Source: an uncultured Gemmatimonadota bacterium
GTDB taxonomy: Bacteria; Gemmatimonadota; Gemmatimonadetes; Gemmatimonadales; GWC2-71-9
Direction: 5' to 3'
NCBI GenBank assembly: GCA_946887295.1
Contig: CAMPKP010000040.1
Location: 1-23,262, forward strand
Length of the DNA: 23,262 nucleotides
The position numbers and the translations under genes were made by a program. A model generated the notes under the pieces. That model did no database searches, was not told the DNA's origin, and saw only the letters and a list, made by a program, of their open reading frames with translations. Shown here one piece after another: positions 7,412 through 15,719 of this stretch (position 1 is its first letter; each line of letters starts with the position of its first letter).

Positions 7412-9076
7412 TTACGAGCCGTCGGCCTTCGTTCTGGCTTCCCCGGCTTCCCGGAACTCGGACGTGGGCTGCCACCGCGGCTGGGTGGGCGCGTTCGCTA
7501 CCGACACCGCTGTCCTGACAATGACACGAAGCTGCTGCAAAGCGCCATCGTAGGTGAACCACGGGAGGATCTCGTCGGCGGGCTGATGATACCGCTCAGC
7601 CACGTACTTATCCGACAACTCCTTGCCGTACCCCGCCGGCTTCCCGATGTACCGCGACCCGTTCTCGATGGACGTCCCCGGAACCCCCGCGCGGGCGAGC
7701 GGAAAGTGATCCGACCGGAAGTAGGCACCCCGGAGCAGCCCCTCCTCGTTGGTGGTGACCCGCAGCCTCTCCGCCGCGGCGGCCGCCGTGAAGACCTGGC
7801 CCAGCGTGGACTGGTCGAGACCCAGGGCCGAGATGTCCGATGTCCGTCCGTAGAGGTTCATGACGTCGAGGTTCAGGATCGCCGCGATGTCCCGCAGCGG
7901 CATGGGGGGGTGGTTGGCCAGCGCCTCGGAGCCGACGAGCCCCGATTCCTCGGCCGCGAAGCCGACGAAGATGATGGACCTGGCGGGCCGCACGCCGCTT
8001 CGCACGAACGCCTCCGCGGTCGTGAGCACCGCCGCCGTACCGGAGGCGTTGTCCTCGGCTCCGTTGTAGATGGAGTCGCCGCGAACGGCGGCCCCGATGC
8101 CGAAATGATCGTAGTGGCCCCCGATCAGCACCGCTTCCTTGGCCATGTGGCCACGGCCGGGGAGCCGGCCGAGCACGTTCGCCGTTTCGGTCCGGCGGAT
8201 CTGGCTGCGCACGCCGCCCTCGAGCGTGATGCCCAGGGGCACCGGCTTGAATCCTTTCCGGGCCGCCGCAGCAGTCAGCGATGCCAGGTCCTGCCCACCG
8301 CTCTTGAGCAGCCGTGCCGCCGTCTCCTGCTGGAGCCAACCGGCCACGATCAAGGAGTCCGGGGGAGCCTCGAGGCGCACCTGGGGGCCGGTCCAGCCGG
8401 AGAGGACCGTCGTCCACGGGTAGGTGGCGCTCTCGGTCGTGTGAACCAGCAGGAGTCCGGCCGCGCCCTGCCGCCGGGCCTCCTCGATCTTGTAGGTCCA
8501 TCGGCCGTAGTAGGTGAGGATCTTGCCGCGGAAGAGCGTCGAGTCCTGGAGCCCGGGATCGTTCACCAGCGCCACGACGATCTTCCCCCTGGCATCCAGG
8601 CCAGCGTAGTCGTTCCAGCCGACTTCCGGCGCCACGATGCCGTACCCGACGAAGACCGCCTCCCCCCGCACCTTGACCGACGAGTCGTTCCTCATCGACC
8701 AGAGCACGTAGTCGTCCTTCCACTTCAGCGGCATCGGGGACGGTCCGGTGGCCGCCAGCGTGGGGCTCGGCGTCAGGGAGATGATCGGCACCCGCTGGTA
8801 GTAGGTGCCGCTGTCCCCGGCCGGCTCGAGGCCCAGGCGCCGAAACTGGGTACCGATGTACTTCTGCGCCAGCAGCCCGCCTCTGGTGCCAGGCGCGCGT
8901 CCTTCGAGCGCGTCGTCGGCGAGGAACTCCAGATGGCCGCGCAGTACGTCCGCGCGCAGCGCGGCCGCCACCTGACGGCCCGGAGAGCTCGGCGCTTGCG
9001 CGGCAGCGCCGGTGGCGGCAGCGCCGGTGATGGAGGTGACGGCCAAGGCTGTCAGGAGCGTGAGAGTTGGTCGCAT
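7412..9076 (-). CDS. Secreted M28 metallopeptidase with PA-type insertion
   Basis: A 554-residue zinc aminopeptidase with an N-terminal signal peptide (hydrophobic residues 5-25, ending near AAAQA). A PA-like insertion occupies about residues 130-260 (GYGIVAPEVGWNDYAGLDARGKIVV onward). The peptidase core carries the expected two-zinc ligands: H321 in GGHYDHFG, bridging D342 in EDNASG, general base and ligand E376/E377 in AAEESG, D404 in NLDVMN and H497 in RYHQPAD. It probably trims N-terminal residues of peptides outside the cytoplasm. The ATG at 9076 overlaps the TGA of the upstream gene (TGATG), so it is preferred over the ATG four codons upstream at 9088. A much longer upstream reading frame exists but runs through the neighbouring gene in the wrong frame. 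Confidence 0.95.
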   Translation of the reverse strand: MRPTLTLLTALAVTSITGAAATGAAAQAPSSPGRQVAAALRADVLRGHLEFLADDALEGRAPGTRGGLLAQKYIGTQFRRLGLEPAGDSGTYYQRVPIISLTPSPTLAATGPSPMPLKWKDDYVLWSMRNDSSVKVRGEAVFVGYGIVAPEVGWNDYAGLDARGKIVVALVNDPGLQDSTLFRGKILTYYGRWTYKIEEARRQGAAGLLLVHTTESATYPWTTVLSGWTGPQVRLEAPPDSLIVAGWLQQETAARLLKSGGQDLASLTAAAARKGFKPVPLGITLEGGVRSQIRRTETANVLGRLPGRGHMAKEAVLIGGHYDHFGIGAAVRGDSIYNGAEDNASGTAAVLTTAEAFVRSGVRPARSIIFVGFAAEESGLVGSEALANHPPMPLRDIAAILNLDVMNLYGRTSDISALGLDQSTLGQVFTAAAAAERLRVTTNEEGLLRGAYFRSDHFPLARAGVPGTSIENGSRYIGKPAGYGKELSDKYVAERYHQPADEILPWFTYDGALQQLRVIVRTAVSVANAPTQPRWQPTSEFREAGEARTKADGS

Positions 9077-9987
9077 CAGGAGCCGCATTGGAGAAGGACG
9101 ATCGTACCGGAGGAGCCAAACCCGCCTTCGCTGGTCAGCACCATTACGCGGTCGTCGAGCCAGGAGATTCCCTCGCCCTGGAGCTGGAGCCCCGCCGCGT
9201 CGCAGGCCACGCCGAGCGGGGCCAGGGTCCCCTTTGGCGTGAGGGTGAAGAGATAGATGCTCAGATAGGTGCGAACGGCGACTAGGTCGCCGGAGGGCGA
9301 CAGCGCCGCGTCGGTGACCCGGCTGCCGAGGCTGCCGGAGTCGATCGGCAGCCTGCCGACGGCTTCGGCGGTGACGATCCTGCCCTTGCCCCAGGCCTCC
9401 GGACCGACCCGGTAGACGGTCGGCGCGGTCCCTCGCCCTTTGGTGATCAGGTACACGGTGCCGTCGGGGCCGACGAACGCCGCCTCCACATCCCAGGAGC
9501 CGTCCGGATAGCGGAACTCGAGCACCTCGGCGGGGGTGGTGCGCGTGCTCCGGGCCGGGGCCACGGGCTCGCGGAGCCGATAGAGCCGGACGGTCGCCTG
9601 GTTCTGGGCGTTGTCCCCCGTGTCGGCGATGTAGAGGCAATCGCGGGCGCCGCAGGGGCCCAGCGTGATGGCCTCCCAGTCCCGGTTCTCGGCGCCGGCC
9701 ACCATGAGGGCGCCATGGTCGCGGCCCAGGGTGTCGGTCGCGAAGATCCAGGCCTCATTGCCCGAGTCGTTCAGGGTCCAGAGAATGCCGGGCTGGCTCC
9801 GGCTGGCGGCCACGCCCGAGCTCTCGTCCAGCTTGGGATGCTGAAAGCTGCCGGTGCGCCGCACCTGGGTCGCTCGACCCAGCTCCCACTGATTCCGCAC
9901 GCTCGCACGCGGCGTGAGCCCGGCGGCGACCCCGATGGCGAAGAGGAGCGCGAGCCCCGCGAGCACGAGCATGGCGATCCGGCTCAC
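9076..9987 (-). CDS. Membrane-anchored beta-propeller-like protein of unknown function
   Basis: A 303-residue protein that starts with a hydrophobic segment (residues 5-21), a signal anchor or signal peptide. The rest is rich in beta-blade-like stretches: [86 protein letters not shown]. The IADTGDN and DWEAI patterns recur in extracytoplasmic propeller proteins that are often left unannotated. Two Cys (in GPCGARDC) may form a disulfide. No catalytic signature was recognised. The GTG start at 9987 overlaps the nth stop by 4 bp, and its stop overlaps the M28 start by one base, so it is in a coupled chain with both. Confidence 0.8.
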   Translation of the reverse strand: MSRIAMLVLAGLALLFAIGVAAGLTPRASVRNQWELGRATQVRRTGSFQHPKLDESSGVAASRSQPGILWTLNDSGNEAWIFATDTLGRDHGALMVAGAENRDWEAITLGPCGARDCLYIADTGDNAQNQATVRLYRLREPVAPARSTRTTPAEVLEFRYPDGSWDVEAAFVGPDGTVYLITKGRGTAPTVYRVGPEAWGKGRIVTAEAVGRLPIDSGSLGSRVTDAALSPSGDLVAVRTYLSIYLFTLTPKGTLAPLGVACDAAGLQLQGEGISWLDDRVMVLTSEGGFGSSGTIVLLQCGS

Positions 9988-10667
9988 ACGCCCGCCGACG
10001 GACAGAGGTCGGCCAGCACGCACGCCGGGCAGCGCGGGCGCCGCGCGATGCAGACCTGCCTGCCGTGGAAGATCAGGAGATGGGACAGGAGGGCCCACTC
10101 CTCCTGGGGAAAGAGCTGCATCAGATCCTGCTCGATCTTGACCGGGTCGTCGTGTCTCGTGAGGCCCAGCAGCCGCGACAGCCGGGTGACGTGGGTATCC
10201 ACCGTCACGCCCTCGTTGATACCGTACGCATTCCCCAGGACCACGTTCGCGGTCTTGCGGCCCACGCCCGGCAGCACCCGCAGCTCCTCCATGGTTCGGG
10301 GCACCGCTCCGCCGTGGCCGGCCACGAGGGCCCGCGCCATTCCGATCAGGCTCTTCGTCTTGTTGCGGAAGAAGCCGGTGGAGCGGATGAGCTCCTCGAC
10401 CTCCGCCGGGTCGGCCGCGGCGAGGACCTGGGCCGTCGGATACCGGGCGAAGAGCGCGGGGGTCACCAGATTGACCCGGGCGTCGGTGCACTGGGCCGAG
10501 AGGATGGTGGCGACCAGAAGCTGGTATGCGTCCCCGTGGTCGAGCGCGCAGCGCGCGTCGGGGTATTCCTTCTTGAGCCGCCCGAGAATGGTCCGGGCCC
10601 GCTCGGCTTTGGCGGCCTTCGATTCCCGTCCGGGTGCCCGGAGGGAGCTCCGCTTCCGTGTCCTCAA
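9984..10667 (-). CDS. nth: Endonuclease III (DNA glycosylase/AP lyase)
   Basis: A base-excision repair enzyme that removes oxidised pyrimidines and cuts abasic sites. The 227-residue product has the helix-hairpin-helix [12 protein letters not shown] with catalytic K138, catalytic D157 in VDTHVTRL, and a complete 4Fe-4S loop C206-x6-C213-x2-C216-x5-C222. The length is slightly above the usual 210-220 residues because of a basic N-terminal tail. The start is taken as TTG at 10667, which overlaps the polX-like stop by 4 bp (TTGA), in line with the other overlapping junctions here. An in-frame extension to 10739 would run deep into the upstream gene and is not supported. Confidence 0.96.
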   Translation of the reverse strand: MRTRKRSSLRAPGRESKAAKAERARTILGRLKKEYPDARCALDHGDAYQLLVATILSAQCTDARVNLVTPALFARYPTAQVLAAADPAEVEELIRSTGFFRNKTKSLIGMARALVAGHGGAVPRTMEELRVLPGVGRKTANVVLGNAYGINEGVTVDTHVTRLSRLLGLTRHDDPVKIEQDLMQLFPQEEWALLSHLLIFHGRQVCIARRPRCPACVLADLCPSAGV

Positions 10668-12403
10668 CGCCGGCGCCGGGCGTAGGCGGTGAACAGCTCG
10701 GCGGTGCGGGTATTGAGGACGTCGTCGGGCCCCAGCCACCCCTTGCGGGCCATGGCGACGCCGAACTCCGCGTTGCCGATCCCCGAGATGCTGTGTGCGT
10801 CCGAGCCGATGGAGATCATCGCTCCGCGCTCGCGCGCGCGCCGGAGTACCCGCCAGTCGAGGTCGAGCCGGTGGGGGTCGGCGTTGATCTCGAGCGCCAC
10901 GCCCGTCGCAGCGGCCTTCTCGAAGACGGCGTCGAGGTCGAGGGCGTAGGGATCGCGCGAGAGCAGCAGCCGGCCCGTCGGGTGGCCGATGATGGTGAGA
11001 TAGGGGTTGTCCATCGCCGTCAGCATCCGCGCCGTCATCTCGGGCGGAGTCATGTTGAACCGGCTGTGGATCGACGCGATCACGAAGTCGAGCCGGGCCA
11101 GGACCTGCTCCTCGAAATCCACTCTCCCGTCGGCCAGGATGTCGGCCTCGACACCCTTGAGCACCCGGATGCCCTCGAGCCGACCGTTGAGCTCGTCGAT
11201 CTCGTCCGCCTGCCGGAGCAGGTCGTCGGGCTTGAGGCCGCCCGCATAGGCGGCGGCCTGGCTATGGTCGGTGATGCCGACGTACTGGTATCCCGCGGCG
11301 CGGCAGGCCAGCGCCAGCTCCTCCACCGTGTTGGAGCCGTCGGAGTACCGGGTGTGGCAGTGGAGGAAGCCTCGCAGGTCGGCCGGCTCCAGCAGCCGCG
11401 GCAGCTCCCCTCGCGCAGCGGTGGCGACCTCGTCCGCGCCCTCACGCAGCTCCGGCGCGATGAACGGCAGACCGAGCGCCCCGTAGAGATGCTCCTCGTC
11501 CGGAGTCGGCACGAACTCACTGCCGCGCCAGAGCGCAGCGCCGGTGAGGGAGAAGCCACGAGCCGACGCATGACCGGCCAGGTCGGCGAGGTGCCGCTCG
11601 CTGCCGGTGGCCTGCACCAGCACGGCTCCGACGTTCACCGGCGTCGTCACCACGATCTGCGCGCTCGCCCCGCCCGCGAAGCGCAGGGTGAGGCGGCGCT
11701 CGTCCTGCCCGGCGAACTCGTGCACGCCGGGGAACTGGCTCAGCCGCCTGAACAGCTCGGCGGGCGGCACTTCGGCGACCAGCACGAGCACGAGATCGCG
11801 CACTACCTCAGCCCGTCGCCGGACGTCGCCTGCGACGATGGCGGTGGTGACCCCCGGCAGACGTGCCAGCGCCGACCGGAGCCCCTCCGCCTCCTCGGCG
11901 GCGTGGTGGGACAGGCGGAAGGCGTTGGCCTGGCGGAGGAAGGCGATGCTCTTGAGGATGTTCTCGGACGTCTTCCGGCCGAAGCGCGGAAGCTTGGCGA
12001 GGCGCCCGTCGAGGGCAGCGGTCTCCAGCTCCGGCAGCGACTCCACCCCGAGCACCTCGTGGATCTGCCGGATCTTGGCGACGCCCAACCCGGAGATCGA
12101 GAGCATCTCGACCAGGCCGGGCGGAATCTGCTCGCGCAGCTCCTCCAGGATTCCGGCGCGGCCGGTATTCATCAACTCGGTGGCGATCTGCAGCGTGGCC
12201 GGACCCACGCCCTTGGCCGCGGCGAGGGATCCGTCCTCCAGCCCCTGGCGCAAGTCGCCCGGGTAGGTCCCGATCGCGCGCGCGGCCGTGCGAAAGGCAC
12301 GGATGCGGAACGGGTTCTCGCCTCTCAGCTCCAGGAACGCGGCGATCTGCTCCAGCACGTCCGCCACGGCCTTCTTGTCCATGAAGTCCTTCAGGGTTTC
12401 CAT
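10664..12403 (-). CDS. polX: PolX-family protein with degenerate polymerase site and intact PHP domain
   Basis: A 579-residue protein with PolX architecture: HhH-rich 8-kDa/fingers region (residues 1-160), polymerase palm (about 165-310) and C-terminal PHP domain (345-575). The PHP metal ligands are complete: H348, H350, D355, H380, E419, H446, H474, D535 and H537. The palm is degenerate. The GS-RR motif reads GDVRRR, the catalytic DxD reads D203-L-V205, and the third Asp (usually in VDLR) is Q249, although the following TGS motif is kept. Polymerase activity is therefore doubtful, while a PHP 3'-5' exonuclease or phosphodiesterase is likely. The ATG at 12403 overlaps the upstream gene by 13 bp and is preceded by a GGGAGAGG-like site. 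It is coupled to nth by a 4-bp overlap. Confidence 0.93.
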   Translation of the reverse strand: METLKDFMDKKAVADVLEQIAAFLELRGENPFRIRAFRTAARAIGTYPGDLRQGLEDGSLAAAKGVGPATLQIATELMNTGRAGILEELREQIPPGLVEMLSISGLGVAKIRQIHEVLGVESLPELETAALDGRLAKLPRFGRKTSENILKSIAFLRQANAFRLSHHAAEEAEGLRSALARLPGVTTAIVAGDVRRRAEVVRDLVLVLVAEVPPAELFRRLSQFPGVHEFAGQDERRLTLRFAGGASAQIVVTTPVNVGAVLVQATGSERHLADLAGHASARGFSLTGAALWRGSEFVPTPDEEHLYGALGLPFIAPELREGADEVATAARGELPRLLEPADLRGFLHCHTRYSDGSNTVEELALACRAAGYQYVGITDHSQAAAYAGGLKPDDLLRQADEIDELNGRLEGIRVLKGVEADILADGRVDFEEQVLARLDFVIASIHSRFNMTPPEMTARMLTAMDNPYLTIIGHPTGRLLLSRDPYALDLDAVFEKAAATGVALEINADPHRLDLDWRVLRRARERGAMISIGSDAHSISGIGNAEFGVAMARKGWLGPDDVLNTRTAELFTAYARRRR

Positions 12404-13071
12404 CGCGCCTCTCCCGTTCCGACGCCCGCCGCCAGGACCCGGGTGCGCCAGCCCAGCTCGAGCAGCTCCTCCTCGCTCAGGATGGAGCGCAGACCCGCTG
12501 CCGCCCCACCGGGGAGCGTGGGGTCGAAGAGCGCCGACCCATCTTCTCTCGCGAGCCGCCCGGCCCTGCCGCCGATGGCCTCCACCGCGCTGAAGCCCGG
12601 CCGGTCAGGCCGCAGGCCGAAGATGCCCAGCACGCGGAGGTCGCCGTCGAGGGCGCGGGACACGAAGAGGCCATCGAGCGGCTCCGGGGCCTCGCTCTCG
12701 ATCACGGTCGCCCAGATCATGCGCTCGGGGAACTGGGCGTAGTAGGCGGGAGCGTCCTTCGGGTCTGCGGTCTCCTGCGCCGGCTGCGCCAGCAGCTCCT
12801 CGGCCATCTCACGGCCTACCGGGAAGGTGATGGCTCCGGCGGCCCAGGCGAGATATGCGTGGTGGACCAGCGCGACCATCTGGTCCATCGCCTCGCCGAG
12901 CCCTCCCTCGGGCCGGAGGTCGTGCAGCAGCGTGACCACCTCGCGGTCCATGAGGAACCCGTCGCGCTCCAGGGGGTCCTGCCCTGACGCCGCCAGGCTG
13001 GCGGCGATGCGCTGAAAGGCGGACTCTGCGGCGTGACCGAACACGAGATCCAGGGGGGTCGGGCGGGGCAT
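12391..13071 (-). CDS. Conserved-looking hypothetical protein, 226 aa
   Basis: I do not recognise this family. The protein is soluble with no signal peptide. Its N-terminal half is helical (HAAESAFQRIAASLAASG, EAMDQMVALVHHAYLAW). The C-terminal half is mixed alpha/beta with IWATVIESEAPEPLDGLFVS, DLRVLGIFGLRPDRPGFS and EEELLELGWRT. The wording LDGLFVS and FSAVEA suggests a small sensor or binding fold, but that is a guess. The gene overlaps polX by 13 bp and follows the hydrolase gene by 29 bp, so it is probably co-transcribed with both. Codon use looks like its neighbours, with no sign of transfer. Confidence 0.75.
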   Translation of the reverse strand: MPRPTPLDLVFGHAAESAFQRIAASLAASGQDPLERDGFLMDREVVTLLHDLRPEGGLGEAMDQMVALVHHAYLAWAAGAITFPVGREMAEELLAQPAQETADPKDAPAYYAQFPERMIWATVIESEAPEPLDGLFVSRALDGDLRVLGIFGLRPDRPGFSAVEAIGGRAGRLAREDGSALFDPTLPGGAAAGLRSILSEEELLELGWRTRVLAAGVGTGEARWKP

Positions 13072-13100
13072 GGCGGGAAAGGTAATGCCGGGTGACCGGA

Positions 13101-13910
13101 TCAGGTCCCCAGAAAACCTCCCACCACGCGGACAAACTCATCATGGGCTTCTACATAGGGGACGTGACCGCAGCGGGGGACGGAGTGGAAATCCGCGCCG
13201 ATCAGCTGCGCGGTCATGCGGGCAGCCTCGATGGGGATGGGATCGCTCTCGCCATGGAGCACGAGCGAGGGGATCCCGCGAAGCGAGGGAAGACGGCTCC
13301 GGAGATCGAAGTCACCGAGGCTGGTCCAGACCTCCTGCTGGGTCCGACCGGTGACCCGGAAGGGCGTGAGGTCGTGCGCGCGCGCGGGATCGTGGAAGTA
13401 GGGGGCGACGGAGAGCTCGAAGATGCGCCGCTGAAACGCCTCCGGGTCCCGGTCGCGAAGGCCGCTCTCGCGCAACTCCCGGCGGGCTTCCTGAAACGCA
13501 GGATCGAGGTTCCGCTGCCCGAACCGGGCCTCGAACCGCTCGCGGGCGGCCCGCCACGCCGGAGCGGGGGAGACCAGCGCCAGCCGCCCCACCCGCTCCT
13601 GGTGCTCCAGGGCGTACAGCAGCGCCAGGAGCGCGCCCCACGAATAACCGGCGATGGTGAGGCGATCGAGCTTCCACTCCCCGCGGAGCGCCTCGAGGTC
13701 GGCGACCTGCTCGGTCCATCCCACAGGGACTTCACGGGCGACCGGGGAGCGGCCGCCGCCGCGCTGGTCGTAGTAGATCAGCTCCCGGCCGGCGGCCAGC
13801 GCATCGAAGCCCGGGAGGAGGTAGTCGTGGTGGGCCCCGGGCCCGCCGTGCAGCACCACCACGGGGGGGCCGCTCCCGATCCGCCGGACGAAGAGCTCGA
13901 CGCCGCGCAC
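13101..13910 (-). CDS. Alpha/beta hydrolase, proline iminopeptidase-like (S33)
   Basis: A 269-residue cytoplasmic alpha/beta hydrolase. It has the oxyanion-hole motif HGGPG (21-25), DQRGGGRS (48-55), nucleophile elbow GYSWG (S90), acid D223 in HGESDP and His249 in RCGHVP, all typical of the proline iminopeptidase branch of family S33. A helical cap lies between residues 115 and 195. Removal of N-terminal proline from peptides is the likely role, which would fit the peptidase neighbours, but other small esters or amides are possible. The first usable start in frame after the GAF-gene stop is GTG at 13910. Further upstream the frame lies inside the GAF gene. No clear ribosome binding site was seen, so the start is moderate. 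Confidence 0.9.
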   Translation of the reverse strand: MRGVELFVRRIGSGPPVVVLHGGPGAHHDYLLPGFDALAAGRELIYYDQRGGGRSPVAREVPVGWTEQVADLEALRGEWKLDRLTIAGYSWGALLALLYALEHQERVGRLALVSPAPAWRAARERFEARFGQRNLDPAFQEARRELRESGLRDRDPEAFQRRIFELSVAPYFHDPARAHDLTPFRVTGRTQQEVWTSLGDFDLRSRLPSLRGIPSLVLHGESDPIPIEAARMTAQLIGADFHSVPRCGHVPYVEAHDEFVRVVGGFLGT

Positions 13911-13933
13911 CCGCGCGACCGACGTGGTGGCGG

Positions 13934-14389
13934 CTACAGCAACACTCCTACCGCTTCGGCGACGCGGCGCACCTCCGCCTCTTCCTCCGGCGTGAAGGGA
14001 TCGGGCTGATCGCTGTCCACGTCGATCTGGCCCAGGATCCTGTCGCCGCGGCGAATCAGGACCACCAGCTCGGACCGGGTCCACGCGTTGCACGCGATGT
14101 AGTTCCCCACGGCCCGCACGTCGGGGACGTTCTGATCGGTTCGGGTAGCCACGGCCGTGCCACAGACGCCCTTGCCGACCGGGATCCGGGTGTGCTCGGT
14201 GTCGCGCCCGGCGAATGCCTCCAGCACCAGCTCGTCTCCGTGCAGCATGTAGAGGTAGACCGAGGTATACGGCGGCCCCGCCGCGCGGATCTTCTCGGCG
14301 GCCGTGCGCAGCAGCTCGGAGCGTCCCACCTCGCGGGCGAACGCCCCTCGCAATGCCGCGATGACCCTGTCGGCGTTCAGAACCGCCAC
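13934..14389 (-). CDS. msrC: GAF-domain free methionine-(R)-sulfoxide reductase-like protein
   Basis: A 151-residue single-GAF protein. The core IPVGKGVCGTAV, IACNAWTRSELVV, and GQIDVDSDQPDPFTPEEE closely follow fRMsr (MsrC), which reduces free methionine-R-sulfoxide. C76 and C100 match E. coli C94 and C118 with the same 24-residue spacing. The third fRMsr Cys, ten residues before C76, is a His here (H66), so the catalytic cycle may use only two Cys. It could protect the methionine released by peptide breakdown, but that is inference. The start is GTG at 14389, with GGAGGG just upstream, inside the end of the previous gene and only two bases after its stop codon. Confidence 0.88.
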   Translation of the reverse strand: MAVLNADRVIAALRGAFAREVGRSELLRTAAEKIRAAGPPYTSVYLYMLHGDELVLEAFAGRDTEHTRIPVGKGVCGTAVATRTDQNVPDVRAVGNYIACNAWTRSELVVLIRRGDRILGQIDVDSDQPDPFTPEEEAEVRRVAEAVGVLL

Positions 14390-14391
14390 GC

Positions 14392-15702
14392 CTACCCTCC
14401 CCTCGTGCCGAGCGTGGCGCGCACGGTGGTGACCTGGTTGCCTCGACGGATCACGATGCTCACGGTATCGCCGGGCTCGTGGCTTCGGAGCGCGTTGGTC
14501 ATCGCCTGGAGATCGGGAACCTCGAGGTTTCCGATCCGGGTGATGATGTCGTCCCCGCGCAGCCCGGCCCTCTCGGCCGGACTGCCCGCGCGGACGCCGA
14601 GGAGCCGGACGCCGCCCGGATTGTCGGTCATGTCGGGGATGGTGCCGAGGTAGGTCCCGTAGGCCGGCATGGCGGCGGCCGTGCTGTGCGCCGGGGGGGC
14701 GGCCTCGACCGGGGTCAGCTTCGTGGGACGGTTCGCCAGGGCGGTGACCAGACCCAGGGTGAAGTTGGTGACCCGGCGGAACCCCTCGGGATCGATCTTC
14801 TGCCAGTCGTCGGTGGTCCGGTGATAGTCGTCGTGCAGGTCGGTGAACACATGGAGCACCGGCCGCCCCGCGGCATAGAACGAGGACTGGTCGCTCGGGC
14901 CATAGCCGTCGCCCTGGGACTTGAGGTCGAAGCCGGCGTGCCAGTTGAGCGAGTCGAGCAGCGCCGGGAACTCCTTGGCCGTGCGCGAGCCGTAGACGAT
15001 GAGCCGCCCGTTCCGAAGCCGGCCCACCATGTCGAGATTGATCATCGCCAGGGTGGTGCTCAGCGGATACAGCGGGTGCCTGACGTAGTGGGCGGAGCCC
15101 AGCAGCCCCAGCTCCTCGCCGCTGAACGCGATGAAGATCACGGTGCGCGCCGGCGGCGAGTGGGCGAGGCGCGCGGCGAGCTGGATCAGCATCGCCGCGC
15201 CGGACGCGTTGTCGTCGGCGCCGTTGTGCACCTTGCCGCTGCTGTCGGGATCGAGGCTGCCGAACCCTCCCAGGCCCAGGTGATCGTAGTGCGCCCCGAC
15301 GATCACGGTCTCGTTGCGAAGGACCGGGTCGTGGCCGGGCAGCAGCCCGATCACGTTCTTGCCGATCACGCCGCCGACCCGTGCCGACTGCGCCACCGGG
15401 GCTTCCTTGGCGACGGTGAACGCCTGAAACCAGCCGCCCGCGGCGGGCTGGAGCCCGACCTGCTCGAAGCGGCGCGCCAGGTACGCCGCCGCGGAGTCCG
15501 CGCCGGGCGACCCGGTCATCCGGCCGGCCAGTCCGTCGTCGCTCAGATGCCGAATGTCGTCTATAGCCGTGATGGGGGGCGGCACCGGTGTCACCACCGG
15601 GTGCTGCTGGGTGCCGAACTGGGCCGCCAGAGCGGCCGGCAAGGCCGTCGACGCCAGTCCCGCCAGTCCCGCCAGGAACAACGGAAATCTCACGCGGAGC
15701 AT
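14392..15702 (-). CDS. Secreted M28 metallopeptidase with C-terminal PDZ domain
   Basis: A 436-residue exported zinc aminopeptidase. A signal peptide covers about residues 1-27 (cleavage near ALAAQ). The M28 core has H138 in GAHYDHLG, bridging D164 in ADDNASG, base/ligand E196/E197 in SGEELG, D224 in NLDMVG and H294 in DDYHRTTDD. A PDZ domain follows at about residues 345-432, with the binding loop LLGVRAGSPAERAGLRGDDIITRIG. M28-PDZ proteins are common in Gemmatimonadota and Bacteroidota and are thought to digest peptides in the periplasm; the PDZ may tether substrates or partners. It lies 17 bp downstream of the M42 gene and two bases before the fRMsr-like gene. ATG at 15702. Confidence 0.95.
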   Translation of the reverse strand: MLRVRFPLFLAGLAGLASTALPAALAAQFGTQQHPVVTPVPPPITAIDDIRHLSDDGLAGRMTGSPGADSAAAYLARRFEQVGLQPAAGGWFQAFTVAKEAPVAQSARVGGVIGKNVIGLLPGHDPVLRNETVIVGAHYDHLGLGGFGSLDPDSSGKVHNGADDNASGAAMLIQLAARLAHSPPARTVIFIAFSGEELGLLGSAHYVRHPLYPLSTTLAMINLDMVGRLRNGRLIVYGSRTAKEFPALLDSLNWHAGFDLKSQGDGYGPSDQSSFYAAGRPVLHVFTDLHDDYHRTTDDWQKIDPEGFRRVTNFTLGLVTALANRPTKLTPVEAAPPAHSTAAAMPAYGTYLGTIPDMTDNPGGVRLLGVRAGSPAERAGLRGDDIITRIGNLEVPDLQAMTNALRSHEPGDTVSIVIRRGNQVTTVRATLGTRGG

Positions 15703-15719
15703 ACCTGAAAATACCCCGC

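Noticed and set aside
9077..9640. N-terminal extension of the M28-PA gene up to 9640
   Set aside because: It reads the propeller gene out of frame and lacks a signal peptide. The start at 9076 gives a proper signal peptide and a TGATG junction.
10668..10739. N-terminal extension of nth to 10739
   Set aside because: The extra residues are Arg/Pro-rich, overlap the PolX-like gene in the wrong frame and are absent from Nth proteins. TTG at 10667 gives a normal length.
13911..14093. N-terminal extension of the alpha/beta hydrolase to 14093
   Set aside because: It lies inside the fRMsr-like gene and has the composition of a shadow frame.
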